Of a DNA stretch of 64,000 bases, positions 30,997 through 38,696 are shown piece by piece; position 1 is the stretch's first letter; every line of letters starts with the position of its first letter. Below the pieces are notes generated by a model. That model saw only the letters and a program-made list of their open reading frames with translations, had not been told where the DNA came from and searched no databases. The DNA lies in the NCBI GenBank assembly GCA_036741695.1, contig DAINRU010000003.1, forward strand, positions 1 to 64,000. Reading direction: 5' to 3'. The DNA is from JAFANK01 sp036741695 (GTDB lineage Bacteria > Vulcanimicrobiota > Vulcanimicrobiia > Eremiobacterales > Eremiobacteraceae). The translations under genes were made by a program, and so were the position numbers.

Positions 30997-33774
30997 TCAG
31001 ACCTTGAGCGCTTCTTCGACCGCCTTTTCTTCGCTCAACTTCGCGCCTTCAACAAGGAGCGCCTCAAGTTCGTCTCTCTTCAACTGCCCATGCAGTCTCT
31101 CCATGATCCTGGCATAGCCCCATTGCTCCGTGGTTTCCCGCTCTCCGCCTTCGTCTCGGTACCACTTGTCCGCATACCCAACAAGCCGCGCCGCACGAGC
31201 GATGTCACCGCTTACCGCGGCGACAAGCGCTAGGTGTTGAATGCCGACCGCGATCTGGAACTCCCTCTGCATCTTTTGCGCGAGGAGCAGAGCCTGGCGC
31301 GCATTGAATCGTGCATCCTCCAACTGATCCAGGGCGACGTGGTAAGCAGCGAGATTCGCATAACACCATGTCTGGTGCAATAAATTCTTGCCACGGAGCT
31401 CAATTGCTAAGCCCTCGCTGCCACAAGCCACCGCTCCTGCCACGTCACCTTGTGCGAACTCGAGCTCTGCAAGATTGCGAAGCGCGATGGCGCGACCACC
31501 CTCATCGCCCGATCTCACGTGAGCCGCCAATGCCTCTTCGTAGCAGCAGCGCGCGCCGTCGACATCGCCACGCTGACCCAACACATAAGCCAGCGCATTC
31601 GTGCTGTGCGCTGAACCCCTTCGGTCACCGACCTCGTTCGCAAGTTCGAGGCTACGGCGCAACGTCTCTTCTGACGCCTCCAGCTGGCCAAGTTGATACA
31701 GGGAGACGCCGAGAGAATGCAGCGAGGTGATCATCCCACGCCGATCTCCAACCCGTTCATACAGTTCGAACGCGCGTTGGGCGGCGTCGTGCGCCAGCCG
31801 GCCGTCGCTTAAAATGTACAGGGTAAACCATAGCCCAGCGGCGAGCGCATCAGGCGCGTGCTCGCCCAATGCGTCGAACGCCGCTTGCACCCAACGCCGA
31901 CCTTCGGCGTTCAACCCGCCATAGAACCAAACGTCACCCAGCGCAGCGACAAGGGCCCCGCCCAAGAGTACGTCATGACGCTGGTCAAACGCCCAGCCTA
32001 AGGCTGCACGATAGTTGTCGAGCTCGAGCTCCATGTTCGCAAGCCACGTCGCAGTCGAGCCCATGCCGTAGCGCACGTCGGCCGCTTGTGCCTGATCGCG
32101 GAAATATTCTCCGTGGCGACGTGCGAGTCGCTCGCGCTCGCCTGCTGCGGAGAGCTTCTCTAAGGCATAAGCCCGGGTGGATTCAAGCAAGCGATAGCGT
32201 TCCGTCTCCCCTCCCGTGTCGGCGACGACCAACGATTTATCGGTCAACGACGACAGCAGGTCCAAGACATCGATCTCATCGAGACCCTCGCCACCGCACA
32301 CCGTTGTGGCCGCATCGAGGCTGAAACCTCCGGCGAAGATGGCCACACGATTGAAGAGCACTTGCTCCTGCGAGGTCAGCAGTCCATAGCTCCAATCTAT
32401 GAGTGCAGCGAGCGTTTTCTGGCGCGGCAGTGCAGTACGGCTGCCGCTGGTCAGTATCCTGAAACGCTCGTCGAGCCGCTGGGCGAGGTTGGAGACGGAC
32501 AGAACCTTTAGGCGCGCAGCTGCGAGTTCGATCGCCAAAGGAATACCATCCAGGCGGCGGCAGATTTCTGCGACGATGGCCGCATTGTCATCGCTGAGAA
32601 CGAAGCGCGCGTCGGATGCCGTCGCACGAGCGACAAACAGGGCGATCGCGCCATAGGCGGACGCTGCCTCGGCAGAAAGTCCAGCCGTTGCGCCAGGCAG
32701 TGCAAGCGATGGCAGGCGGTAGACAAACTCGCCTCCGATGCCGAGCGCTTGTCGTGACGTGGCGACGATGCGCACGAGGGGTGAGGCCTCCAAAATCGCC
32801 GCCGCTAGTCCGGCGGCGGCCTGGATCACGTGCTCGCAATTGTCCAGGATGAGCAGCAACTGCTTTCGCTTGAGCCACTGGGGTATTGCCTCGTCGACTC
32901 TGCGCCCCTCCGATTGAGCCATACCCACGACTTTGGCGACCACGCTTGCCACTAGCTCCGGATCGGAGATGGGAGCTAGATCGGCGAACCACACGCCATC
33001 TGCATGCCGATCGATGAGATCGGCACCCGCTTGCAACGCGAGACGCGTCTTACCGATACCACCGGCACCGGCTATCGTGAGTAGCCGATGCCTGCCGATA
33101 AGGGATTTAACTTCCTCGAGGTCCCGTTCTCGGCCCAAGAGATGCGTGAGCTGCGTGGGGAGATTATTCCCTCGCGCATCGAGCGAATTGAGCGGCGGAA
33201 ACTCACTCGGTAAACCGGCGCTCGCCAGTTGCCACACCTGTTCTGGCCGCGCTAGATCTTTGAGTCGGCGTAGTCCCAGATCGATAAGGGTCGCACCTGA
33301 CGGCAATGCGTCGCGCAACGCCCGTTCCACTGCTCCTGAGACAAGCACCTGACCGCCATGGCCGATCGACATTAGTCGGGCCACGCGATTCACGGCGGGC
33401 CCGAAATAGTCGCCGTCGCGCTCGTCAGCTTCGCCCGCATGCAGCCCCATGCGTACTCGCAGTCCGTCGATATTGGCGAAGTCTTCAGTGTTGAGCACGC
33501 GCTGCGCTTCGAGCGCTGCGGCGAGCGCGTCATCGGCTCGTGAGAAGGCCGCACAAAACGCGTCACCCACCGTCTTGAAGACGTACCCTCGGTGAGACTC
33601 GATCGCCCTACGCATGAGCGTATCGTGGCGCGCAACCGCGACCCGCATCGCATCGCGGTGCTCTTCCCAGCGCTGGGTACTACTCTCGATGTCGGTAAAA
33701 AGAAATGTCACCGTACCCGTGGGCAAAGCCAAAGAACGCGCGCCTTTGGGCTCGGCCCCATTCTCGGGTGGCAT
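30997..33774 (-). CDS. Class III nucleotide cyclase / NB-ARC ATPase / TPR regulator
   Basis: A 925-residue signalling protein. Residues 20-190 are a class III cyclase domain: metal Asp28 in FLFTDIESSTQRWEE, Asp71 in FKTVGDAFCAAFS and an NRVAR segment near 129-133 with the Asn and Arg expected for transition-state binding. An NB-ARC/AAA-type ATPase follows, with Walker A GAGGIGKTR (236-244) and Walker B LLLILDNCEH, then winged-helix-like sequence. From about residue 560 to the end are degenerate TPR repeats (EASEETLRRSLELANEVGD, ALAYVLGQRGDVDGARCCYEEALAA). Proteins of this design occur in Chloroflexi, Actinobacteria and related bacteria; the signal sensed and the cyclic nucleotide made are unknown. 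No transmembrane or DNA-binding region is obvious. Confidence 0.88.
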   Translation of the reverse strand: MPPENGAEPKGARSLALPTGTVTFLFTDIESSTQRWEEHRDAMRVAVARHDTLMRRAIESHRGYVFKTVGDAFCAAFSRADDALAAALEAQRVLNTEDFANIDGLRVRMGLHAGEADERDGDYFGPAVNRVARLMSIGHGGQVLVSGAVERALRDALPSGATLIDLGLRRLKDLARPEQVWQLASAGLPSEFPPLNSLDARGNNLPTQLTHLLGRERDLEEVKSLIGRHRLLTIAGAGGIGKTRLALQAGADLIDRHADGVWFADLAPISDPELVASVVAKVVGMAQSEGRRVDEAIPQWLKRKQLLLILDNCEHVIQAAAGLAAAILEASPLVRIVATSRQALGIGGEFVYRLPSLALPGATAGLSAEAASAYGAIALFVARATASDARFVLSDDNAAIVAEICRRLDGIPLAIELAAARLKVLSVSNLAQRLDERFRILTSGSRTALPRQKTLAALIDWSYGLLTSQEQVLFNRVAIFAGGFSLDAATTVCGGEGLDEIDVLDLLSSLTDKSLVVADTGGETERYRLLESTRAYALEKLSAAGERERLARRHGEYFRDQAQAADVRYGMGSTATWLANMELELDNYRAALGWAFDQRHDVLLGGALVAALGDVWFYGGLNAEGRRWVQAAFDALGEHAPDALAAGLWFTLYILSDGRLAHDAAQRAFELYERVGDRRGMITSLHSLGVSLYQLGQLEASEETLRRSLELANEVGDRRGSAHSTNALAYVLGQRGDVDGARCCYEEALAAHVRSGDEGGRAIALRNLAELEFAQGDVAGAVACGSEGLAIELRGKNLLHQTWCYANLAAYHVALDQLEDARFNARQALLLAQKMQREFQIAVGIQHLALVAAVSGDIARAARLVGYADKWYRDEGGERETTEQWGYARIMERLHGQLKRDELEALLVEGAKLSEEKAVEEALKV

Positions 33775-33908
33775 CGCCTTTGGTTTCGGCCCGTCCTCTG
33801 GCGAGCCCTAGCCGGTGTTGTGTACTTGGGGTCTCACGGATAGTTAATCTCTCGCCTTGGCGCTGAAAAAAACGCACGTCCAATAGGGCTTTAGCGGCTT
33901 GATCAAAA

Positions 33909-34406
33909 CTAAAACGAACTGGGCGATGGTGACGGCGATGGTGACGGCGCTGGAATCGTGAACTGTACCGCTATGTAGTGGCTCGCGTTGCACGACGAGC
34001 ACTCCACGAGGAGCGAAGTGGGCACGTAGTCTTTATCGACGGCGAACAGCCCATGCAAGTGGACAGTAGTACGTTGTTGGATGTCGAGCCTTTCCCAAGT
34101 GCGAGGCCCGTACCCGTTCTTGTCCTCGAGCCTGTAGGTGACGACGCCAGAGAAACTTGGGAGCACGCTGTTCGATAGGGTGACATGCATAACAATAAGA
34201 TTTTCGTCAGCCGACACGGGCAAGTGGTCAGGATTGTCGGCCGGGGTCGCAGCGCGCAGGTCTTCGATTTTGACCTTTAAGTCACCGAGGGGAACGGTCT
34301 GCCCTAATGGAGCCGTGAGTATAGTGGCTTGGGGAGTAGGGCTAGTATCGCCGTTTCCGGTAGTTCCAAAAGCGACGACGGCAATAGCGATTAAAGCAGC
34401 AAGCAT
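33909..34406 (-). CDS. Exported protein of unknown function, DUF4352-like
   Basis: A 165-residue protein that begins with a hydrophobic segment (LAALIAIAVVAFG). A compact domain follows with the pattern QTVPLGDLKVKIEDLRAATP, ENLIVMHVTLSN, VVTYRLEDKNGYG and VTLSN-like strands, as in DUF4352 Ig-like telomere-resistance-type lipoproteins. The C-terminus ends in a Pro-Ser repeat (PAPSPSPSPSPSS), perhaps a flexible linker or cell-wall-spanning tail. Family assignment is weak. The region is AT-richer than the window average and lies beside the PDZ/GAF sensor. Confidence 0.55.
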   Translation of the reverse strand: MLAALIAIAVVAFGTTGNGDTSPTPQATILTAPLGQTVPLGDLKVKIEDLRAATPADNPDHLPVSADENLIVMHVTLSNSVLPSFSGVVTYRLEDKNGYGPRTWERLDIQQRTTVHLHGLFAVDKDYVPTSLLVECSSCNASHYIAVQFTIPAPSPSPSPSPSSF

Positions 34407-34444
34407 GAAGTGTTTCGTGTGAGGTAACCTAGCTTGGAAGCTTC

Positions 34445-36253
34445 CTACGCGGGCTGGATCTGTGCTTCTGCCAGCTGAGCCTGCAACGACTCGACTTTGC
34501 TTTTCAGCAAATCCACTTCGCGTTGCATCGACTCGGCCTGAAGGTGGTCATAAGCGGCCCCTGCGCCGGGTGCCAAGTTGCTGATAGCGCTTATTTCGTC
34601 AGGGTCAAGGTCTGCCTGGTTCTTGTGAGCGCCATAAAGCGCGATGGCAACCACGTGGTTGCGCACCACGATTGGAAGCGCCAATGCCGGATACCCGGCG
34701 CCCCGCGGGAGATCGTCACGCGGCCAACGCACTTCCGAGAGCCTAACTAGGGCAAGGCCGCTCCGCAAGTGCAGCACAACCGGATCATCTGCACCAAGCC
34801 CGATTGTACAATCGTCCCCCCACCCGATGGCAGTCTTACGTGCATACGTTCCATCCGGCGATCGGGCGAAGAGGGCGGCCGAGGCCAACTCGAAAGCATC
34901 GGTCGGCTCCGATATCAACAAGCTATCCACCGAGGCTTCGCTAGTTGCATGCGGAAGCACAGCTGCAATCCGCGCCAGGCGCAGCTCCGCTAGATACCTA
35001 CGTCGAAAGAATACGCGATCCACGACGCCATCCACTCGACGGTGGACTGCATTGAGCCAAAACCCAAGCGCGATAGCTACCGCAATCTCAATAAGTACTC
35101 CGAGATTTGTAGCGAGTAGTTTGCGCACAAAGAACCAGTCGAGTACCGCGAAAAGGGCGACGACCATCGACGTCAGTACAGCATATACAAGTGCACGGCT
35201 AATGATGAAGTTGACATCAAGCACACGATGGTGTAGGACCGCATAAGCAACGGCCAATGGAACGAAGATGTTCAGTATCGCAAGATCATCTGGGTTCCAG
35301 TACGTTTGCAGCACACCTGGGATCGTGGGGAACAAAGGGCTTAGAAAATCGATGAACGCGATACTCAAACCTGCGAGTACCAGGCTTGCGATGAGCCACT
35401 TGATACGCTGACGCTGCTCGCGCTCTTTCGCGTAAGTCGCAAGCAGGACGACGACACCAAGGGCAATCAAGAAATAATCAAGGATGTTGGATATCCTGTA
35501 GATGGTCCGAAAAGGCACGGCGATGGCGTGATCGCGACTTAACCACGACAGAGCTCCCAACGAGGCGGCGGTGACATAGACGAACGGTACCCAGCGGTCT
35601 ATAATGTGTCGCCAACCGGTAACTTGATCCGTGGGGAAGCGGCATGCAAATCCAAGAAAGGCTGTAGATGCGCCGCCATAGATGGCGTAAAGTGCCGCAT
35701 TGAGCGCGTTGTACTCAGGTGGGGGCAAGCGCCCGTATACAAACGCAGTCGCGGTGGTGCTGCCGAGGGCAAACAAGTAAAACGACCACGTCATACGACC
35801 CGGTCGTCGCAGGACGAGAAGCTCTCCGATGAAGATAAAGACCAGCGACACAATCCGCTTGATGGGGACGATCACTCTCGTGTAAAAGGTTGGAGCGCCT
35901 TGCTCTGCAATCAAGTGGACCGTGAGGCGCCGATCGCCGCGAAGGAAAGTCGCCGTCACACGCTCGCCAGCAGTCGGCTCGCTTCCGAAAAAGCCCAAGA
36001 GGTCAGCGTACGACAAGCTTTGTTGGTCTATCTTGTCGCCGACGCGTACGCCGGCCCGGTCGGCAGAGTCGCCAGGAACAACCCCATCAACCGTAAGTTG
36101 TGGTGTGACTGACAATCCGTAATTGTAACCGGGATCCCACGCGTAGTGAATATTGGGCAGCGTTGAGACAAGGACAAACGCGCCAAGCATTAAGACCAGC
36201 AAAGTCCGCCAGAGAGCCTTCACGCCAGGTTCCGTTTGTCCGCTGTTATCCAA
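34445..36253 (-). CDS. Membrane sensor with PDZ, seven or more TM segments and GAF-like domain
   Basis: A 602-residue protein. The N-terminal segment ALWRTLLVLMLGAFVLVS is a membrane anchor. A PDZ-like domain follows (VDGVVPGDSADRAGVRVGDK, residues about 55-75). About eight hydrophobic segments follow (about 125-405). The C-terminal third has a GAF-like domain (LALVRLSEVRWPRDDLPRGA, ALALPIVVRNHVVAIALYG) and ends in a coiled coil (REVDLLKSKVESLQAQLAEAQ). There is no kinase, cyclase or DNA-binding domain, so the output partner is missing. GC content is lower than that of the core genes, which points to transfer. It lies beside the exported protein at 33909. Confidence 0.75.
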   Translation of the reverse strand: MDNSGQTEPGVKALWRTLLVLMLGAFVLVSTLPNIHYAWDPGYNYGLSVTPQLTVDGVVPGDSADRAGVRVGDKIDQQSLSYADLLGFFGSEPTAGERVTATFLRGDRRLTVHLIAEQGAPTFYTRVIVPIKRIVSLVFIFIGELLVLRRPGRMTWSFYLFALGSTTATAFVYGRLPPPEYNALNAALYAIYGGASTAFLGFACRFPTDQVTGWRHIIDRWVPFVYVTAASLGALSWLSRDHAIAVPFRTIYRISNILDYFLIALGVVVLLATYAKEREQRQRIKWLIASLVLAGLSIAFIDFLSPLFPTIPGVLQTYWNPDDLAILNIFVPLAVAYAVLHHRVLDVNFIISRALVYAVLTSMVVALFAVLDWFFVRKLLATNLGVLIEIAVAIALGFWLNAVHRRVDGVVDRVFFRRRYLAELRLARIAAVLPHATSEASVDSLLISEPTDAFELASAALFARSPDGTYARKTAIGWGDDCTIGLGADDPVVLHLRSGLALVRLSEVRWPRDDLPRGAGYPALALPIVVRNHVVAIALYGAHKNQADLDPDEISAISNLAPGAGAAYDHLQAESMQREVDLLKSKVESLQAQLAEAQIQPA

Positions 36254-36727
36254 ATCTCTTGACCCTACTCTAGCGCGAGCGCGACGTGCGCCAGAAGTTG
36301 TGAGTCCACGGCGATACTACGTTCTGGAGCCGAGTCGCTTTCCTTAACGGGCTGTGCGTAGCCATGTGCGGTCCTATACTTTGTCTATGCGGCATTCGCG
36401 CCAGGTCGAAGATCGGCGTGCGCTACCTGAATATTTGACGTGGCCGGCGGGCTTTCTTACCGCCTGAATCTCTTCTCTTTGCCAATAGCCTACGCCCCCG
36501 ATGTTTCGGCGTCGCTTGACGCGTTCCGAGTGTATCGCGAGAAAGCTCGTTTCGGGGTTTGCATTCTTAAAAAGACTCCCCACTTGCTCGGGACGCGGTC
36601 GGGCGTTGCAGCGCACTCGCTTCGGGAATCGTTGGATTCGCCAGCGCTCCGGCTCCATACCGGCCTCGCTCGGTTAAGGCTACCTCTAAAAGGTGATGGA
36701 ACATTACGCTGCTGAAGTTCCTCAATA
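36254..36727. other. Gene-poor, AT-richer interval
   Basis: About 470 bases between the sensor gene and the OrfA-like ORF. Open frames exist on both strands (about 36374-36715), but neither shows recognisable motifs, good ribosome binding sites or the codon use of neighbouring genes. I see no repeat or RNA gene here. Composition resembles the sensor gene and the accessory stretch that follows. Confidence 0.4.
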
Positions 36728-37111
36728 ATGGCGAAAAAGCGATGGTCTGCCCAACAACTGATAGAGATTCTTGGGGAACAGGACACCATCATGCCCCGCG
36801 GACACAGTGAATCACGCGGGACAACCTTGGTATCGCGCGGTAGGGCTGTCAAAGTCGGTACCAAGGAGTTGGAGCCGGGCGAACAGCCGGGTTGGATGCA
36901 ATGGGATTGCGTTGGCGGTAACCCGCGTGAACAACTGAAAAAAGCCTACTTGGATGTGGCGAGTACAAATTTGTTGCGTTCTCTTAACGGTTACGATGTT
37001 CAGCAGATTCTTGCCAACCACTTGGGCTGCCTTGCCCGTGTCAAACCTCGACGACCCGAATTTATGGGTGATGGAACGGGTGTGTCACAAGCACTATCCG
37101 GCCTTGGGTGA
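36728..37111 (+). CDS. Uncharacterised ORF with IS3 OrfA-like N-terminus
   Basis: A 127-codon frame. The first residues, MAKKRWSAQQLIEILGEQD, recall the helix-turn-helix start of IS3-family OrfA transposases (MKKRFSxEQIIxILxE). The rest, including ANHLGCLARVKPRRPEFMG, does not resemble any transposase part I know, so this is either a chimeric remnant or an unrelated ORF. Codon use has AT-ending third positions unlike core genes. No ribosome binding site stands out. It lies 200 bases from tRNA-Thr and an integrase relic, in what looks like a decayed accessory stretch. Confidence 0.35.
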   Translation: MAKKRWSAQQLIEILGEQDTIMPRGHSESRGTTLVSRGRAVKVGTKELEPGEQPGWMQWDCVGGNPREQLKKAYLDVASTNLLRSLNGYDVQQILANHLGCLARVKPRRPEFMGDGTGVSQALSGLG

Positions 37112-37314
37112 GGACAGCGACTAGTCTTAAATTCATATTTATATCTCGGGCTAGTTTCTCGTGCTGAATGCAGCGATGGTGCGGACGGTGGTGCGAGGTT
37201 AAATCGGCCTCGAAGAGCCGAAACGAGCCCACGGATAACAAGAAGGGGGTTGATAAACCTTGTCAAGAGGGCCGGGTTCTTGACGAAAGCTTGTGTGGTA
37301 AGGGAAAGATGATC

Positions 37315-37386
37315 AGCCGACGGTCAGAGTTGAACTGACGACCCGCGGTTTACGAAACCGCTGCTCTACCACTGAGCTACGTCGGC
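37315..37386 (-). tRNA. tRNA-Thr (anticodon CGT)
   Basis: The minus-strand sequence of 72 bases folds as a tRNA. The acceptor stem pairs GCCGACG with CGTCGGC, the D arm contains GCTCAGTGGTAGAGC, the anticodon stem GCGGT/ACCGC holds the loop TTCGTAA with anticodon CGT, and the T arm contains TTCAACTC. The anticodon reads ACG (threonine). CCA is not encoded. A broken integrase lies 57 bases on the 5' side, consistent with a tRNA used as an insertion site. Confidence 0.93.
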
Positions 37387-37442
37387 GAAGTGCGATAGAT
37401 TCTACGTTTGAGGACGTTCGCCATGCCATCGACATGCTTTTT

Positions 37443-37643
37443 CTAACGCTTTTCTAACGCCTCACGCAAAACCCGCTCGATGCCATCGGTCGCCTGGCGC
37501 TCTCGGTTGCGCGACAGATGCGTGTAGCGGCCCAGCGTGAGGTTCGGTTAGGCGTGGCGGAGTAGACTCTGGACCTGCTTGATGTCGGCTCCTGACGCGA
37601 CCGCCAGCGAGCCTGCTGTGTGGCGTAGCGCGTGGGGACCCAT
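37443..37643 (-). pseudogene. Tyrosine recombinase (integrase) C-terminal relic with in-frame stop
   Basis: Read on the minus strand from 37643, the frame gives MGPHALRHTAGSLAVASGAD, then an in-frame TAA at 37550-37548, then PNLTLGRYTHLSRNRERQA and a normal stop at 37443-37445. This is the end of a phage-type tyrosine recombinase: HALRHTAGSLA holds the second catalytic Arg (HxxR), LLRHA the His position, and GRYTHL the tyrosine nucleophile. The stop replaces the residue usually found as Ser/Asn after LLRHA (one base from TCA). The N-terminal two thirds of the gene are absent; a stop occurs five codons before the ATG. It lies beside tRNA-Thr. An inverted repeat GTAGCGT/ACGCTAC is at 37650-37675. 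Confidence 0.8.
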
Positions 37644-37945
37644 AAGAGGGTAGCGTTACAAGTAGGTCACGCTACGAGAACGTATGCATCAACGGCGAAC
37701 GAAACAGAAGGGGCACTCGGTTAGAATCACAGCAAAGCTATACTTGACGCCTGCAACAAGTGTTGCTGAGACGTCGGTGGCGGAAAGGTCTGCCTCATGG
37801 CAAACACCCCTCCCCTGTTCTACGGGATTGGCCGCTGGTTTGCGACGATTTGCGACCGTTCCTGCCCCACGTTGGGTAGCGCCTAGCTTAACGGTCTGCC
37901 ACCGGGAAGCACGGGCGACCAGCGTCCCGAGCGAGCGGCCATCGG
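37644..37945. other. Interval without a convincing gene
   Basis: This stretch holds a 7-base inverted repeat (37650-37675) and weak open frames on both strands with no recognisable motif. It appears to be decayed DNA between the integrase relic and the small gene at 37946. No tRNA, terminator or promoter is evident. Confidence 0.4.
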
Positions 37946-38263
37946 TCATCGCTCACGTATCCATTGCTCTGGGTCTACTTTCGCCCGCTCTTGCACTTTC
38001 TTCACCGCTTGGTCGAGTTGCCAGATAGCCTCGGCTTGGTCGGGCTCCTGACGGTTCCCGGCGATAATTTGCTCCGCGACGATATTGCGAATGCGTTGAA
38101 GTGCCTCGGCGGGCGCCTTGTCGTGGTCATACAAACCGCTTGGAGGTGGGTTATCGTGAAAATGAGTCAATGCTTTGCGAGCGATGCGGGCACCTCGAGA
38201 GCCTTCCGCTAGTAGTTCGTCTGAGAGCCAATCAAAAAGTTTATCGTAAGGGGGGATACTCAT
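37946..38263 (-). CDS. Hypothetical protein, 105 residues
   Basis: The ATG at 38263 is preceded by GAGAGG-like purines; the protein starts MSIPPYDKLFDWLSDELLAE. It has a mainly helical, charged sequence (RIRNIVAEQIIAGNRQEPDQ, WQLDQAVKKVQERAKVDP). I recognise no family. No signal or membrane segment is present. It may be a cargo gene of the decayed accessory stretch between tRNA-Thr and dnaB; it overlaps the start of another, opposite frame. Confidence 0.5.
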   Translation of the reverse strand: MSIPPYDKLFDWLSDELLAEGSRGARIARKALTHFHDNPPPSGLYDHDKAPAEALQRIRNIVAEQIIAGNRQEPDQAEAIWQLDQAVKKVQERAKVDPEQWIRER

Positions 38264-38439
38264 GGCGGATGCCCTCTCAATTTGCGCATTGGATAGCAAC
38301 AGCACGTTCTTGTCGTCAATACACGCCGCCCTCCTCGTCCTCTATCTCGCCCGTGATGATTTCGCCGGTTGCTGTCCGTATCCTGACCGTACGCTTGGAC
38401 TCCACTGCTTTGGTCTCGCCGGGCTCTCGCTTGTGGCTC

Positions 38440-38696
38440 AGTCTGTCGCCGTGGTGACGTTCACCGGGACCAACGGCACCGGCGCCATATCTCCAATGGT
38501 GTGGTCGACGTCGCCGTTCCCACCGGCACGAGTCTTCGCGTTGCCGTTCGCATCCCCGAACCCGACCTTCGCTCAGCCGGTCACGGACCTCGCAGCGGGG
38601 CCGGATGGAACTCTCTGGTACGTTCGTGGCGCCGCCGTCGGCAAGATCAAGCTGCCGAGTGGGCTGGGTGCCTCGGGTCAGCAGCGGCGCTTTTAG
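38440..38696 (+). pseudogene. Fragment of a Vgb-like (streptogramin lyase-type) beta-propeller
   Basis: The plus-strand frame ending at 38696 contains ARVFALPFASPNPTFAQPVT followed by DLAAGPDGTLWYVRGAAVGK. The pattern of P-T-D-L-A-x-G-P-D-G-x-L-W-Y/F is the repeat of virginiamycin-B-lyase-type propeller proteins. Only one to two blades are present and the preceding sequence lacks a convincing start, so it looks like a remnant. It ends 4 bases into the dnaB 3' end on the opposite strand. Confidence 0.4.

Noticed and set aside
37684..38028. A 114-codon plus frame in the accessory stretch
   Set aside because: It overlaps the more convincing minus-strand gene at 37946 and has no motif or good ribosome binding site.
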